From Rhytidiadelphus loreus (Eukaryota > Streptophyta > Bryopsida > Hypnales > Hylocomiaceae), in contig OX344761.1 of the NCBI GenBank assembly GCA_947034895.1, forward strand, positions 23,200,863 through 23,264,862: a DNA stretch of 64,000 nucleotides, read 5' to 3'. The first letter of the stretch is position 1, and each line of letters opens with the position of its first letter. The notes under the pieces are model-generated. The model saw only the letters and a list, made by a program, of their open reading frames with translations. It was not told the DNA's origin and did not search any database. The position numbers and the translations under genes are program-made. Positions 11,808 to 22,888 of this stretch are shown one piece after another.

Positions 11808-12683
11808 CTAGTCGATTTCCATAGGAGTTGCTTGACTTTGCGCCTCCAATTCATACTCTAGATTCGATTCATAGGAGTACGAAACTAGTTGATCAAGGCT
11901 TTCAAGAGCATCCTCCATCACTTGGTCGAGCGGTTGGTCTTGTTGCTTGTTGTCAATATTGACTACCAATTGAAGGCCAAGTTTAGAAACTACAGATGAC
12001 GGCTTCTTCATAGAAGTAGGGACTTGCTTGCTAAGAATATTGACGGTCACTTGAGGGCCAAGTTTAGAAACTACAGATGGCGGCTCCTTCATAGAAGTAG
12101 GGACTTGCTTGTTGGGAGTATTGACGGTCACTTGAGGGCCAAGTTTAGAAACTACAGATGGCGGCTCCTTCATAGAAGTAGGGACTTGCTTGTTGGGAAT
12201 ATTGATGGTCACTTGAGGGCCAAGTTTAGAAACTATAGATGGCGGCTCCTTCATAGAAATAGGGACTTGCTTGCTAGGAATATTGACGGTCACTTGAGGG
12301 CCAAGTTTAGAAACTACAGATGGCGGCTCCTTCATAGAAGTAGGGACTTGCTTGTTGGAAGTATTGACAGTCACTTGAGGGCCAAGTTTAGAAACTACAA
12401 ATGGCGGCTTCTTCATAGAAGTAGGGACTTGCTTGTTGGGAATATTGACAGTCACTTGAGGGCCAAGTCTAGAAAATACAGATGGCCTCTCCACGGAAAC
12501 AGATGCGGGAACTTGATGCACATTATGTTTTTGTTGTTGGTCTTCTATGGGGATCCGCCTCCATACTCGAGACCGATTTGGTTTTGGAGTAGGTGCAACA
12601 TATCCATTTGTTGGATGCGCGTAATGGGCGTTGTAGAAATCACGGTGAAGACCACTCGAGCTCCTGGAAACTGAGGTCGCCAT
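11808..12683 (-). CDS. 27-residue tandem-repeat protein (291 aa), copy A
   Basis: A single uninterrupted ORF. The N-terminus (MATSVSRSSSGLHRDFYN) leads to a basic PTPKPNRSRVWRRIP segment and ERPSVFSRLGPQ. Six full 27-residue repeats follow (consensus LGPQVTVNxPNKQVPTSM plus KEPPSVVSK), then a seventh partial repeat and an acidic glutamine-rich tail ending ATPMEID. The VWRR ... SVFSRLGP arrangement resembles the linker found in plant LTR-retrotransposon gag proteins (SVHSRLGP), so a gag-derived origin is plausible but not shown. No zinc knuckle, protease or reverse transcriptase is nearby. The copy-B paralogue has 263 residues with one repeat fewer and no frame damage. A TATA box lies about 210 bp upstream. 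An overlapping upstream ORF in another frame complicates the start. Expressed or domesticated status is unknown. Confidence 0.6.
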   Translation of the reverse strand: MATSVSRSSSGLHRDFYNAHYAHPTNGYVAPTPKPNRSRVWRRIPIEDQQQKHNVHQVPASVSVERPSVFSRLGPQVTVNIPNKQVPTSMKKPPFVVSKLGPQVTVNTSNKQVPTSMKEPPSVVSKLGPQVTVNIPSKQVPISMKEPPSIVSKLGPQVTINIPNKQVPTSMKEPPSVVSKLGPQVTVNTPNKQVPTSMKEPPSVVSKLGPQVTVNILSKQVPTSMKKPSSVVSKLGLQLVVNIDNKQQDQPLDQVMEDALESLDQLVSYSYESNLEYELEAQSQATPMEID

Positions 12684-12822
12684 GAATGAAATGGCAAGTA
12701 ACTAGAGTACTAGCACAAGAGAGCAATCGGATAGCAACGGTTGTACGATCAATTGCCACACCAAAAGATTGATTTGCCACAAGGAAAATGATAATACTGG
12801 ATGCGAGAATGAACCGCTTCAA
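12640..12822 (-). CDS. signal-peptide-like upstream ORF (60 aa) overlapping the repeat ORF, copy A
   Basis: This ORF starts 139 bp before the repeat-protein ATG, in a different frame, and overlaps it by 44 bp. It begins MKRFILASSIIIFLVANQS, a good secretory signal peptide (basic n-region, strongly hydrophobic h-region). After a short cysteine-containing stretch it ends LEWSSP. It is the first ATG downstream of the TATA box. The copy-B ORF is intact with a few substitutions. It could be a small secreted peptide, a regulatory upstream ORF, or the 5' part of the repeat protein joined by splicing or frameshifting. Confidence 0.4.
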   Translation of the reverse strand: MKRFILASSIIIFLVANQSFGVAIDRTTVAIRLLSCASTLVTCHFIHGDLSFQELEWSSP

Positions 12823-12893
12823 TGGGGCTTAAGTGAATTGGGTCAGTATTTACAATGCGACAAATAATCCTAAAACTAAAGGAGAAGCCCCAT

Positions 12894-12901
12894 TATTTAT
12901 A
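12894..12901 (-). promoter_or_regulatory. TATA box, copy A
   Basis: TATAAATA on the minus strand, about 70 bp upstream of the signal-peptide ORF start. It is preserved in copy B at 26878-26885. Confidence 0.6.
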
Positions 12902-12924
12902 GTTCGTGGTCTAAACCAAAGTAA

Positions 12925-13112
12925 AAGTCCCATTTCAAATGATTGGATGAATACAAATTACAAAACTTAAGTAGAAGCCCTATTTCAAAAAAGTTGGATG
13001 AATGTGATATCAAAGTAAAAGCTTCATTGATTTCCAAATGGTTGGATGAAAAAAAAGTAAAAAAGTAAAAGCTCCATGGTTGGATTAGAATACAAAACTA
13101 AAGTAAAAGACA
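12925..13112 (-). repeat. promoter-proximal degenerate repeats
   Basis: Words of the type AAAGTAAAAGCCCCAT and GGTTGGATGAA alternate several times upstream of the TATA box. The equivalent region in copy B (26905-27055) has fewer units. This is the only non-coding part of the duplication that differs clearly in length. Confidence 0.55.
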
Positions 13113-13432
13113 AGACAGTTTGGTGGGGACTTGAGTGGGGCCTGGGGGAAAGCAATGTCATTCATTCATTCATCCATCATCCGGGCGCAATCTGTTAGTG
13201 GAAAATAGAACTCTCTGGACGCATGGCACCCGCGCCAGCCCGACCCAGCCCAACCCAGCGAAGGCACCCGCTCTGCTCTCAGCAGCGACAACATCACGCG
13301 CATGCAGCCTTCATGCGAAACAGAGCACACTTGATCGCCGCCTGCCGTTTCTGCCGTTTCCATCAATCCCATTGTTGCCGCAGCTCCATCCGCATTGTTT
13401 TCCTTGAGTGGCAGCATTTGATCCGAGAAGCA

Positions 13433-13792
13433 TCATATCCATCTTCGGTTGTTGTAAGCGAGGGTCGTTATATCAAAGATTCCTACGGTAATCCTTCCAC
13501 CTGGATTTAAATCGTCGTCTACATCATTCAAGTTGACTTTACCCTTCTCGAACACGATCAAGAGGCTCGCCAGATTCAGCGGGGGCGGGCGGAGGACTTC
13601 AAGCAGCATAAAGTGATGGTAAAAACCAACAATATCGTCTATGGGCTCTCTGTAATGCCAAAATCGGACAGGAGTGACTTCCTCGTCCTTGAGCTTGGTG
13701 AGCTTCTCACCAATGTCAAAACTTCCAGTTTTTTTGACGGAGATTGAACTACAAATAGAAACGGAAATTGAAGACGCGAGTGAGCTACTCAT
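13433..13792 (-). CDS. ORF of unknown function (119 aa), member of an older duplicated block
   Basis: The ORF starts in a serine-rich stretch (MSSSLASSISVSICSS) and continues KTGSFDIGEKLTKLKDEE, PVRFWHYREPIDDIVGFYHH and a leucine/proline-rich part, then an aspartate-rich NLNDVDDDLNPGG. The homologous region at 22400-22720 is recognisable in nucleotide sequence but broken by frameshifts and stops. A short upstream ORF (about 13880-13798 minus, MKKLGFLGDGKAHEAGE) precedes it, also with a damaged counterpart. No family recognised. It may be a gene fragment. Confidence 0.35.
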   Translation of the reverse strand: MSSSLASSISVSICSSISVKKTGSFDIGEKLTKLKDEEVTPVRFWHYREPIDDIVGFYHHFMLLEVLRPPPLNLASLLIVFEKGKVNLNDVDDDLNPGGRITVGIFDITTLAYNNRRWI

Positions 13793-14004
13793 CCGCGAGG
13801 AACGCTTAGCAGCCTCGCGGCCTCGCCGGCCTCGTGTGCCTTGCCATCACCAAGGAATCCGAGCTTCTTCATTCTGAAACCCTTTCAAGGACCCCAGCTA
13901 GCCCTGATCCAAAACAGAACAACTGCAAAACAAGTCAGACGTACGTGCAAAAAGGAATTAATTGACTTAATTATGTCATTTTCCGGGGCCCGACCCCTAA
14001 AACA

Positions 14005-14190
14005 TCAAGTTCGTTTAACTAGCTGGCGGAATCTCACGACTTTACCGCGGTTCAGACCACGCGGACTAAAAACCAAAATCTATATCAGTCCTAGTATTTG
14101 GCCTGAAATTAGATCCATGTGAAGATACGTGCCACAATTTTTGCCATGGGGATAATCGCCAATTTTAACGAATTGACGTTCGAACTGTCT
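14005..14190. mobile_element. diverged MITE, GGCGGAAT-type terminal repeats
   Basis: AGTTCGTTTAACTAGCTGGC ... at the left is matched in inverted form by CGCCAATTTTAACGAATTGA at about 14157-14176. The same family appears at 22889-23134, 23354-23540 and 38651-38813, and as a fragment inside DUF707 exon 2. Confidence 0.5.
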
Positions 14191-14530
14191 GAACATTTCC
14201 TGTCTCGGTCTACAAAGTCGTTCGAAAGCCCTCACGACAGGCTTAACTTGTAGAAACATCGTTGTGAAAGGAAAATTCGATCACACCAGATCGACAGAGG
14301 GTTGACAGATCTGAGTAGGGTGTGATCGACGATGCAAGGTAATGTAAACCAGTGGTCACGTCCTCCACTGCAGTGAACGGGAGCAAGCAAGTTGAAACAT
14401 GTGTGTACGTACCGACAGGAAAGAAACTTAACCTGCTAGCTAGAAAACACGCAATGCAATTATTAAGACCAAGCACCGGCCACTACGAACTTAACCGAGA
14501 TTGGAGAATACATAAATATCGCAGGAGCAT

Positions 14531-14690
14531 ACCAGAATCCAGAAGGAAGACGAGGAAGCGCAACTCGATATGTCGATCCGAGAATGCAAGGCAGCAGAGC
14601 GTACGTGGGTACCAGAGCCCAGAAGGAAGACGAGGAAGCACAACTCAATCGGTATGTCGATCCGAAAATGCAAGGCAGTAGTGCGTGGGG
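14531..14690. repeat. 80-bp tandem duplication
   Basis: Two adjacent units begin ACCAGARYCCAGAAGGAAGA at 14531 and 14611 and share GATCCGARAATGCAAGGCAG. About ten substitutions separate them. Confidence 0.85.
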
Positions 14691-16351
14691 ACGTGACTGG
14701 AAGGATGCATCTGAAGGCTGACTGCACCGTTGTGGTCTTAATTATGAAGCAGGAGAGATCCCGCCTGGATATATAAATAGAGGGAGACTGGGTTTTTGTT
14801 GTTTGTTTCTTTTCGTTTCTTTTTTGTTGGTACAATTTGGAACAATTGGAAGTCATTTAATTTCAACGCGCGGCGACTAGCTCGGCGAGTATATGGTGAC
14901 CGACCATGCATGGGTTGGATGCGCAATTGCGCACTTTGGCTACTAGTTCTGTCGGACGACTGATTCTTGCCTAATGAGGCAGGGACGCAAGGTCCACTAA
15001 ACTTACTCCACTTGTCTACGAAGTCCGTCACTTATTCGAAACTTAACCAAATTGACTTTTTTTAAATCTGCAGTTCGGAACAAGCAGCTAGGCAGGCGGC
15101 GCAATGACGCAACGGCGCGGCTCCATATCATTACTATTGTTTTTGTGATTTTCTTTTTCTAGAAACGGTGACAAAAAGAATTCCATTTGTGTCTCTGACT
15201 CTCTGCTCGGACCTACTTGCCTTATAGAACGGGCTGGTTACCGAGTTTTACACGATTACCGGTACACTCGTGCTATTTTTATGGTCGCCGAGTGCAGACA
15301 GTCGGTGATAGATCGAAACGACCCTAGGACGTGACAATCAAAATTTCGGAAGTCTTCTTTTTTTGACATAAAAATAAAGGAGACCTTTACTGCAAGAAAA
15401 TAGAGACAAGCTAGAATCCGAACTGCAAGCGGCCTGGGACTAAGGGCGAGCACAAAGAACCGACAAAGGACCTAGGTAGAATAATTTGAAGTCTTTTTCA
15501 CGTACTTACTGTAGGTTTTTAAGATTTCCAAGTTAATTTTACCGTAGACGAACTTTAAGATTTGATGTGCTGCAGACTTCGAGGGCGAGTCAAGCGCCAT
15601 TTACATGACTACGTTAGAGAATTGGCAGATGCGGACACTGCACTGATGATGATCATATCAATCCTGTATATGATAAAAGTTTACTCGCTTAATTATGAGT
15701 GCTGCGCAGGGCTTGTGCAAAGTTTAAACCATCTGTGGTATACTGGTATGTCTCAATTCTCTCAAACCCTTGCTGGATCTTCATGGAATTTAAGACAATT
15801 TCTTATCGTCACAAAAAAATTCAACATTTTACTGACTAGATTCTACGAAGGACCATAGTTATTTGTCCTAATAGTGCTTGTGACACTCCTTTACTAAAAT
15901 CATTCTATTTTAAATGTGCACAAGTTGTACCTATAGTTTTGCACATGTTCTTGGAGATAAATAAATCCCTAAATGCTCCAATGTGCATATGGCATTGCGC
16001 AAAATACTTCTAATTATAGTAGTTGACCCATTTCCACACACACATTTCCAATCTATAGACTTTTTTGTTCCATGAAGTTGTGGCGCAGTTTGCGGAGCAA
16101 TTGTGGTGCATTATGATTGGCTGCAAAGCTGGTAATACTGCAACCAACCCTTGGTCAATTTTGCGATCAGCCTTTAGTCAGAAATAGAAAGGTCTATATT
16201 ACCATTATAGGTTGAAGAATATCTTCTATTAAAAAAATTCATAGTAATTACGTTTTGTGTAATAAAATTCTGGAAAAATATGCAATCCTTCCAAACTCTA
16301 AATTTAGAAATATAATAGCATGGATTCTTTGTCCAACACTTTTACATTCAC
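14691..16351. other. spacer with possible plus-strand TATA (ATATATAAATAGAGGG, about 14768)
   Basis: A plant-like TATA motif at about 14768 has no convincing ORF downstream. A short exon-like stretch at 15576-15646 (acceptor TGCTGCAG, frame reading FEGESSAIYMTTLENWQM then a stop) is suggestive but isolated. Otherwise no supportable gene. Confidence 0.35.
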
Positions 16352-17247
16352 TTAACCCCTAAAGGACCAACATGCGTTTTTTGGCAACATAGAAATTTTG
16401 GGCAAGTACCTGTGATTGGAGATTTGCATTTTAAGGCTAAAATTTTAAGAGAAGGTGGGGACGAGAAATATCTTTCATATGCACTAAATTTCACGATATT
16501 TGATAATACAAGTCAAAAGTTATGGCCTAATATGTTACAATTTTAGAAAAAAATATTTGAAATTGGTTTTCTAGAGTTATATATACACAAAAAACTTTGA
16601 ATCATTTCATTTTTATCAATGAGGCAAAAGTTATGGGGAGTTTTAGTTTGTGGGTAGTTATGGAATCTCTACTCTAAAATAAACCTTTGAAGTCCTTTAA
16701 TATCTTACTCAATTTTCAATATTTTTTTAAAACAATAAAATCATAGAATGTAGATTGTTTCTTATAACATTTCAACCATTGGAATTGGCATTTTTTAATT
16801 CCATAAATATATTGTTAACAATTTAGTATTTTGAATCATTCTCTACTTCTCTCTACATATTATTTTTTTCCTATATGTTATACAATTCCAAATGATGTGA
16901 AATTTTTTAGGCATGTAGCCAACTTGTCTAGGAAAAAGAATCCAAAGAATCACCACCATTTTGAACATTTTTTTCATAGAAAAGTGAGCTTGCGAAGCGC
17001 AGCTGCCCTTTTCTTTGAAGGGCCAAAAAAACGGTTTTAGTGAATTTAAATGCTTATATCTTGCAATCCACGCACTGAAAATTTCTGAAAATTTTTCCAC
17101 ATCTTTTCTAATCAACATACTATAAGATCCTACAGTTATTTGGGTTCAAAAAAGATTTTTTCTTAAAAGTTGGTACTTATATTAGAAATGATAGTTTTGG
17201 AGCAATTTTGGTGAAAACATAGTGAGTCAAGGAACTTAAGGGATTAA
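16352..17247. mobile_element. TTAA-flanked element P1 (CCCCTAAAGG ends)
   Basis: TTAA at 16352-16355 is followed by CCCCTAAAGGACCAACATG. The right end reads GGAACTTAAGGGA then TTAA (17244-17247), a decayed inverted copy. The interior matches the elements at 50624-51511 and 51508-52464 (GTTTTTTGGCAACA near the left end, CACCATTTTGRACATTTTT in the middle). Non-coding. TTAA duplications with CCC-type ends are typical of piggyBac MITEs. Confidence 0.75.
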
Positions 17248-19420
17248 TCACAAGTTTGCAATGCTTCTGCAATGCATTATCTATGTGATGGAATCCATAC
17301 AAAGTTTCATTACACATCATTCCACTACAAAACCATTGCAAAATAATTGCTATTGTATGGCAATTAGTCCTTTTCTACAGTGGTATAACTCAAGTCCTTT
17401 GTAGTTTCTAATTTGGTAAAACAAAGAATTTTCTTTGAAGGATAAGAAATTAGCTAAAATTCTTTATGATATTAAAAAATCCATAATTAAAAAATGTTTC
17501 ACAATTTAAATTTTTTACAATGAGTGTCTATAGTAGTGTATATACTAGTAGAGGAATCCATAATTTGGTAGAATTCTTGTTTTTAATAACAAACTTATAG
17601 TCTCTTAAATAACTTCAATTTACAATGGAATAATTATTTGTAGGATGTTTTGGAAAGTGCTCAATAGAGTACAAATTAGACTTTGAGAATTGGGATAATT
17701 ATTTGAACAACATTTTTATACACCAAAAGAATCACCCAAATATAATTTTTTTTCATACATGAAAATGTATGCTAAAGGAGTTCAAATTGTAGTTAGAATA
17801 AGCCTCAAATTTATTTATTTATTTTACTTGGAATGCAAGATTACCAAAAAAACATTTCTTTTGAACTCCAAATTCAAATTCATTAGAATAGGCATTTAAA
17901 AGTACTTCTAACCTCCAAAATTGACATTTTGTAATAATCAATCTTTATTAAAAAAAACAATAGAGAAATCAAAGCAAATTAATTAAACATAGTCATACAA
18001 TGTCTATCTACTTTTGATAAGAATTGTAAGCAAATTAGATCATTGTTCCCAAAATCATACTTAAAAAAAAAATTGGCCTATAAAGTGTGGCTGGAAATAA
18101 TATGGGTCTTTTTATAATCACTGTCTTAGTTGAATTTAACAATTATTGTGAATGCAATGAACAGTATAAGGATTTTTTGCTTTCAAATGTTTTCATTGTA
18201 TTGGTGGATATTCATGACAATGGCAACTTTCAAGGTGGTAGTAAATTTAGATATTAAGTCTACATGCTTTGCGTGGGGGTGTTTGTTGATGATCCTATAG
18301 AGCTAGCACCTAAAGGCGGTAAATTGCATTAACCATAAAGCAACTTTTGAAACAAATGAATGTACACTTAAAACAAATCCAACAATTTCCATAGAAATTG
18401 GAGTCATGTAGAAAACATTGTCTCCTTTGAAGGGGTCTTGTATAAAGTTGTTTTAAAGTTTTAAAGCTTTACAAATTAAATTTTCTTCCAAAGCATTGTA
18501 TGCAATTATTGAGGTTACTAGTGCCACCTAAATATTAACCTTTGATTCTATTCGGGACAATAGTACCTAAGAATAATTTTAGACTAATCATTTTTCTTTG
18601 AAATTTTAAGGAATAACTTCTTGTTAAAGCATTGAAGCTCTAATTCTATTTTTCAAAGAGCTAGTGTAAATCAATTGTTTGTTATCTCTATCTATAGGGA
18701 GAGATATAATGGTGAGCAATGGATCAAAAGTTATATAAGCAAATGAAGGTGAAACATTTAAGAAAAGCCTGTAGTGACATGTTCAGGCCCAACATTTTTT
18801 AGAATTAATTTCTTATTTCTATTAGAATTGTGACATGTGGATACTAAAGTAAATCAACCTGTGACAAGCAAAAGCTCCATCATAGACACCCAAGGAATGA
18901 TTCATTAAAGTCTTGCACTCGGTCTTGCATCAATCCATGACAATTTTTTTCCAATAAATGAGATTTGGGCTACATTACATTCAATCAATGGCGACAATCA
19001 ATGTTTTGGATGATGGTGATGGAGTGATTAGTGATTGCAATAGGAACTTCTACCTATTGAGCGAAAAAAACATTATAAAAAATAATTTATTTAGCCTTCA
19101 TGTTGCTGCTATGTTAGGAAATATTGTGACTATTTAAGGTGAGTATGATGACCATTGTGGATATACTCTTTGTTGATTTAGAGATAGTTTAGAAACTCTT
19201 TGGGGCCAATTGGGCAACATTCCTCAAAAATTCATAATAGATTCATACCTTGTCAAAAAGAATGAAATTTCAATTGTTCTTTCTTTTTTTACATTTGTCT
19301 TTAAATATATATATTTTAAAATTCAACAATGCCAACATAGCAAACTAGTAATTTTGCTTATTATAAATGGTTTATCTTACCACATTCTAAGATTGTCACA
19401 TAGTTTTTTTTACATTATAA
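17248..19420. other. AT-rich spacer
   Basis: No gene recognised. A small foldback-like stretch with CACTACAAAA / TTTTCTACAGTG ends lies at 17333-17382 but lacks a target duplication. Confidence 0.45.
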
Positions 19421-20197
19421 TTAAGGATAGTTGCAAGAAACACTTCACGTTTTTCGTTCAAAACCGTGTTTTTTGGCCATAGGATTGGCAGTACTATGCA
19501 ATACTACTAATACTATGTTTTAGAAGCGCCCCAACAAATCTGCATTGTTGATTGAAGGCGCTTGCAGATCTACACCGTTGATTTAGTACTATATTGTACG
19601 GAGTACTATGCAGTACTACGGACTACTACAAAGTACTGTAGAAGCCACTAGGAGCAGAAAATAGCAAAAAACAGGTTTGTAGAGATTTTCATTTTTAGTA
19701 ATTTAAAAAAAATTCAAAAAAATTCCATAAAAAAAGACATTTTGCTAGAGAAGACTATACTCGCATTGCACTAAAAAATTCATGAAGGAATTTTTTTCCC
19801 TTTTCATAGCTTTCGTGCAAAGAAAGGTCACTTTGACCCCATGTGTGCAATCGACATGATGCTATTTTAATAAAAACTCATCGTCAGACATTTTAGTGTT
19901 AGTAGACCTCCAACATGTCCAATTTGTGGCTTCAAATTCGCATTTTTGGGTCAAAAATAGGACTACCCCCCCCCCCCCCAATGGCCAAGGTAGACACCCA
20001 ATCGAGGGCAAGTTAAAAATAGTAAACTAATTTTTTTTTAAATTTAAAAATTACACAAGGGCTGTAACTTTAGCATCTACTTTCATTCCAAATTTCATGC
20101 CAAATGGACAAACAATGCAAAAGTTATGAGCAAAAAGTCAATTTTTAAGGGCAAAGGGACAAGAAATAGGACAAGTGTTTCTTGCAACCACCCTTAA
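19421..20197. mobile_element. TTAA-flanked element with GTTGCAAGAAACACTT terminal repeats
   Basis: TTAA 19421-19424 then GGATAGTTGCAAGAAACACTT at the left. At the right, AAGTGTTTCTTGCAACCACC then TTAA 20194-20197. The ends are inverted repeats with two mismatches. The interior contains a 13-base C run near 19967 and has no convincing coding sequence. A shortened relative with weaker ends lies at about 55638-56150. Confidence 0.75.
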
Positions 20198-20593
20198 ATA
20201 GAGGATTGCACTAAATATCATATGAAAAGAGATATACAAGAGTAATATGGTTTTATTGGGGTAGAGATATACTTGTGATTCACACTTGTAAGCTTGTTTG
20301 TTCAAGATCCCACAATGATAAAACCCTAGAAGGTTAGAATTCACTAGGACAAGAAAATCCTCTCTTGAACCACATTAGAGTAAATCTTCAATGAAGAAAT
20401 AGAGATATCCATAAATTGTGTTGTGTACAGATTTACATTATTTTCAGATTTTGGAGGTATTGTTTTTTATGTCAAAATGGTGGAATTTCACCAAATGGAC
20501 AATGGGGATTATTCAGTCGAAGCGGGGGGCTACTTGCCACTTTTCAGGGGATAGTGGGGCATTGACATTGGTTAATGCAATCATTGCATCTTC

Positions 20594-21085
20594 TGAGCTC
20601 ATTGTCATTGTGACAAACTGTCACAATGAGCTCAAAAAAATTAACTAATTCATAAAAAATTTAACTCCCTCCTAGATCCCCTAGGTTTAAGAAAAATTAT
20701 TAATTAAAATTAATTTTTTAATTCTTCGTCCCCCCCTTACTTGTAATTTTTTGAACAAGGTTACAATGGCAAACAATATGGGATTTGTTTCCTGTAGCCC
20801 GTATCAGTATATTATATTCATATTTGTATACATATTCATATTTGTGTTCATACACATACTATATTCCAATATCAAGTATTGTATCCATACAATATTCATA
20901 ACTATACTCTGATTCGTATCCGTACATAGTATATGTATTCATATTTGGATGGATGGCTAAGATTAAATCTCAAAGATCAACAGCTTAAATTTTTTGAGAA
21001 ATCGTCGACAATTTTGAAGGTAAGCATTTAAAAAAAATCAACAGCCTTAAAAAATTTTGAGAGATGAGGGGGCAACTAATACCCT
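20594..21085 (+). mobile_element. repeat family R, copy 1, with terminal hairpin
   Basis: Colinear with the reverse complement of 55105-55570: a terminal stem-loop, an AT-rich stretch, TACTTGTAATTTTTTGAACA, then a long run of ATACATATTCATA-type words, then a GGCAACTAATAC end. The hairpin at 20594-20633 pairs TGAGCTCATTG with CAATGAGCTCA. No inverted termini and no ORF. The terminal hairpin is compatible with a Helitron-like or otherwise unclassified element. Confidence 0.55.
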
Positions 21086-21109
21086 TGGGTCACTCTTTTG
21101 GGTACATTG

Positions 21110-21235
21110 TGGGGTCAACATTGCCATTGCCTTCACTAACTTGAAAGCATTTTTGAGAACCTTTATCTTGTTCTTCTAGCAATGAAATTCCGTTTCATTT
21201 GTCTCAAAAAATAAAATAATTTCTTTTTTGAACCT
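21110..21235 (+). mobile_element. SINE-like 3' tail
   Basis: A 3' segment CAATGAAATTCCGTTTCATT followed by TGTCTC and an A-rich tail. The same tail (CAATGAAATCCCGTTTCATT) occurs at 23233-23271, where an insertion is documented by an empty paralogous site. No A and B boxes identified, so the class is tentative. Confidence 0.35.
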
Positions 21236-21344
21236 TACCAATTGGAGCAACCACTTGTAACTTATTGCACTAGAAATTACTGGCCCCCTAAATAGACACT
21301 ACCCTCTAAAGCACAAACAAGTATTTGCTAGTCAAACACATCAC

Positions 21345-22197
21345 TTAAGGTAGACAAGGCTATTACTACCCTAATCTGAATATCTTGGGGCCCATATTCA
21401 AGCGGGGCACATATTTTTCAAAGGTTTGCGCTTATATCATGAATCCACCTTGAGTAGAATTATATTTTTTCAATAAAATTGTAATTTTTATGAATTTCTA
21501 AAGCAGTTTGCCTTGATTATACAAAACCACCTGTAGAATGGAGTCATGAATGTTCCATAAACAACCCATAATCGCCTTTTCATGTATTAAATGGCACTTA
21601 AAGTATTCACTAACAAAAGATTGACACGTTACTCTATGTTGACATTAATGCACTAATTTTGTCAATAAATGAATGGATTTGGATGAGTTTTGCGATGAAT
21701 TGGGGTCAAATGTAGGATGACAAAATTAGGTAGTTGGTGGAAATGGGTTCGTCAATTCTAGCCCCGCATGCAAGAAGTTATTAGAGAAACTAAACCAACC
21801 CATTTCTGCCAACTTGCCTAATTCCTTCATCCTACATTTGACCCCAATTCCACCGCAAAACTCATCCATATCCATTCATTTTTTGACAAAATGAGCGCAT
21901 TAATGCCAATAAGGGGTAACATGTCAATCCTTGATTGATGAGTACTTTAAGTGCCATTTGATACATGAAAAGGTGGTTATAGATTGTTTATGGAACGTTT
22001 ATGACTTCTCCCTATGGGCGATTTTGTAATTTCAAGGCAAATTATTTCAAACATTCACAGAAATTATAATTTTCATTGAAAAATTATAATTCCACTTCAA
22101 TTGGATTTGTGAAACAAGCGCATACCTCTGAAAAATATGTGCCCCTCTTGGACCAGGATATTCAGATTATAGGCTTCTCTACCTTAACTTAGTAGGT
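21345..22197. mobile_element. long foldback element flanked by TTAA
   Basis: TTAA 21345-21348 plus GGTAGACAAGGCTATTACTA at the left; inverted ...CTTCTCTACC plus TTAA 22194-22197 at the right. The two halves are imperfect inverted copies of each other over about 400 bp each (for example ATTCGGGTCAAATGTAGGATGA-like sequence left of centre and its complement right of centre), with a short unpaired middle near 21760-21800. Non-coding. A lone left arm of the family is at 46661. Confidence 0.8.
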
Positions 22198-22888
22198 GCA
22201 AGTTCGGCAGACGTGCAAAGCATCAGTCGTCTACGTACTTCCAACAGTTGTTTGTCCAATAAATCTTGCAGGTCGAATAAATCTTGCATCCGAATCCTTC
22301 TGCAGCCTTCCAGATTGACTTCAAGCACCATCTCCATGTTGGGCTTCATGCGCGTTTGGTCGAAGATTTCTACAGGAACCCTTTCACTGACCTGGCTTTA
22401 ATTTCTCTATAAGTTCCTTCCGTTGGAGGTTTCTCTACATCATTCAATTTAAACTTCTCGAATAAGATCAAGGTGTTCGTCAGATACGACGGGGACGGGA
22501 GGATGACTTCCAGCAACCAACCCAAAGTGATGGCAAAACCCAAAAGTATAGTCAGTTCATCGGCACTCTGAAATGCCCAAATTGGGAAGGAGCGGCTTCC
22601 TTGTCCTTGAATACGGTGAGTTTGTCATCAAATGAATGACAAAACCTCCAGTTTTGACGGAGGAACTACTTCCAGAATTGGAAATTGAAATTGAAGACGT
22701 GATCGAGTGAGCTACTCATGAACGAGGAACTGAGGAACTAGTGAACCGGGACGTCGAACGCTTAGCAGCCTTGCCGACCTCTATAGCCTCCACAGCCATT
22801 CCAGTCTCGTCTGCCTTGCCACCACCACGGGATCCGAGCTTCGTCGTCGTCATTCTGAAACCCTTTCACGGACCCGAGCTAGCCTGAT

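Larger units (their letters stand above)
10200..13431. repeat. segmental duplication, copy A
   Basis: This stretch is repeated almost base for base and in the same orientation at 24252-27362. It includes a short plus-strand ORF, the 27-residue-repeat ORF with its upstream overlapping ORF, a TATA box and part of a GC-rich divergent region. Homology ends abruptly after GATCCGAGAAGC at 13431. Relative to copy B it carries one extra 81-bp coding repeat and an extra promoter-proximal repeat segment around 13020-13070. Confidence 0.92.
13433..14350. repeat. older duplicated block Y (paralogue of 22400-23700)
   Basis: Colinear, same-orientation similarity to 22400-23700 is visible in several anchors: the CATCATTCAA ... 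CTTCTCGAA region, CTGATCCAAAACAGAACAAC, GGCGGAATYTCACGACTTT and ATCTATATCAGTCCTAG. It ends in a shared segment around GATCACACC and GGTTGACAGATC. It is clearly more diverged than the 10.2/24.2-kb duplication and carries different later insertions. Confidence 0.75.

Noticed and set aside
12024..12674. 216-codon plus-strand ORF antisense to the 27-residue-repeat gene (and 26173-26658 in copy B)
   Set aside because: It exists only because the 81-bp repeat is a multiple of three and lacks stops in this antisense frame. The TATA box, methionine context and protein-like composition favour the minus strand.
17333..17382. Very short CACTA-ended MITE
   Set aside because: Ends match only over about ten bases with a mismatch, and no target duplication is present.
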